This document shows positions 10,144-10,507 of a DNA stretch of 10,507 nt, piece by piece. The DNA comes from Acidobacteriota bacterium. Lineage in GTDB: Bacteria > Acidobacteriota > HRBIN11. The notes under the pieces were generated by a model, which did no database searches, had not been told where the DNA came from, and saw only the letters and a list, made by a program, of their open reading frames with translations. The DNA is taken from positions 1 through 10,507 of the forward strand of contig JANXAA010000043.1 of assembly GCA_025061865.1 (NCBI GenBank), given 5' to 3'. Both the position numbers and the translations under genes were made by a program. Every line of letters begins with the position of its first letter. Position 1 is the first letter of the stretch.

Positions 10144-10507
10144 ATGCCGGAATCGGTCGAAAAAACGACAAAGTGGTACGTCTTGCATACCTACGCTGGC
10201 CAGGAGGACGCCGTCCGAGAAGCTTTGGAACAGCGGGTCCGGGCTTACAATCTGCAGGATAAAGTCCGGCGGATCTTGGTCCCACGCCAGAAGGTCATTG
10301 AGATCCGGGACGGCAAACGAGTCGAGACGGAGCGCAAGTTGTTTCCGGGCTACATCCTGGTCGAGGCCGACTTGGACGACGAACGGACCTGGCAGGTCGT
10401 CCGGACGACGCCCCGGGTCGCCGGGATCATCAGCGCCGGTCGGCGCCCGATGCCCCTGACGGATGAGGAGATCCAACGGATCTTCGAGCAGATCCGGGAG
10501 GCCGAGG
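10144..10507 (+). CDS. nusG: Transcription termination/antitermination protein NusG (3' part outside window)
   Basis: NusG binds RNA polymerase through its NGN domain and links it to ribosomes or Rho through a KOW domain. The window holds the first 121 codons and ends within the gene. Visible are KWYVLHTYAGQED (10-22), the basic VPRQKVIEIRDGKRVETERKLFPGYILVEA stretch (about 49-78, with PGY) and VRTTPRVAGIISAGRRPMPLTDEEI (89-113), all standard NGN features. The KOW domain is beyond the edge. ATG at 10144 is preceded by AGGGG 9 bases upstream. In most bacteria rplK, rplA, rplJ, rplL and rpoB follow. Confidence 0.95.
   Translation, partial: MPESVEKTTKWYVLHTYAGQEDAVREALEQRVRAYNLQDKVRRILVPRQKVIEIRDGKRVETERKLFPGYILVEADLDDERTWQVVRTTPRVAGIISAGRRPMPLTDEEIQRIFEQIREAE

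Overview
The window is bacterial, GC-rich (by eye around 60% or more) and comes from a diderm: the first gene encodes a secreted outer-membrane beta-barrel protein. Gene content is mostly housekeeping. I cannot place the organism in a phylum. EF-Tu is a normal bacterial protein with some unusual positions. The Zn-cysteine GatB, the arginine-rich and lysine-poor proteins and the GC content would fit an uncultured, possibly thermophilic lineage, but that is inference.

Layout. Bases 1-860 hold an inverted-repeat element and an outer-membrane beta-barrel gene on the plus strand. A small O-methyltransferase-like gene follows on the minus strand (1092-1682, probable TTG start). A 417-base spacer separates it from a plus-strand run: a PD40/TolB-like propeller protein (2100-3107), a membrane protein with four CxxC pairs (3160-3660) and a 53-residue rubredoxin-like zinc ribbon (3872-4033) too short for most ORF callers. 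These converge on a tight minus-strand operon, gatB-ftsE-ftsX (7280 down to 4192), with a 6-base gap and then a 4-base ATGA overlap. From 7432 rightward lies a translation and transcription block: a sigma70-type promoter, tRNA-Thr(UGU), tRNA-Tyr(GUA), tRNA-Gly(UCC), tRNA-Thr(GGU), tuf, rpmG, tRNA-Trp(CCA), secE and the start of nusG, cut by the window end. The order of the first four tRNAs before tuf, then secE-nusG, matches the E. coli thrU-tyrU-glyT-thrT-tufB-secE-nusG region, with rpmG and tRNA-Trp inserted as in many other bacteria.

How the genes relate. The right half makes tRNAs, EF-Tu, L33, the SecE translocon subunit and the NusG elongation factor. GatB belongs to the amidotransferase that completes Gln-tRNA or Asn-tRNA. 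FtsEX is the ABC-type divisome complex that couples division to cell-wall hydrolysis. The left half is envelope-associated or uncharacterised.

The most unusual feature is between the genes. Nearly every spacer carries degenerate 7-base-phased repeat tracts or inverted-repeat pairs. Two roughly 120-base copies with matching ends sit just upstream of two different minus-strand genes. Two roughly 93-base copies with matching inverted ends sit just upstream of the outer-membrane gene and of tRNA-Tyr. A near-perfect 25-bp hairpin lies between two tRNAs, and a 14-bp hairpin of related sequence lies just before the tuf ribosome-binding site. I see no new enzyme system, phage, transposase or CRISPR array.
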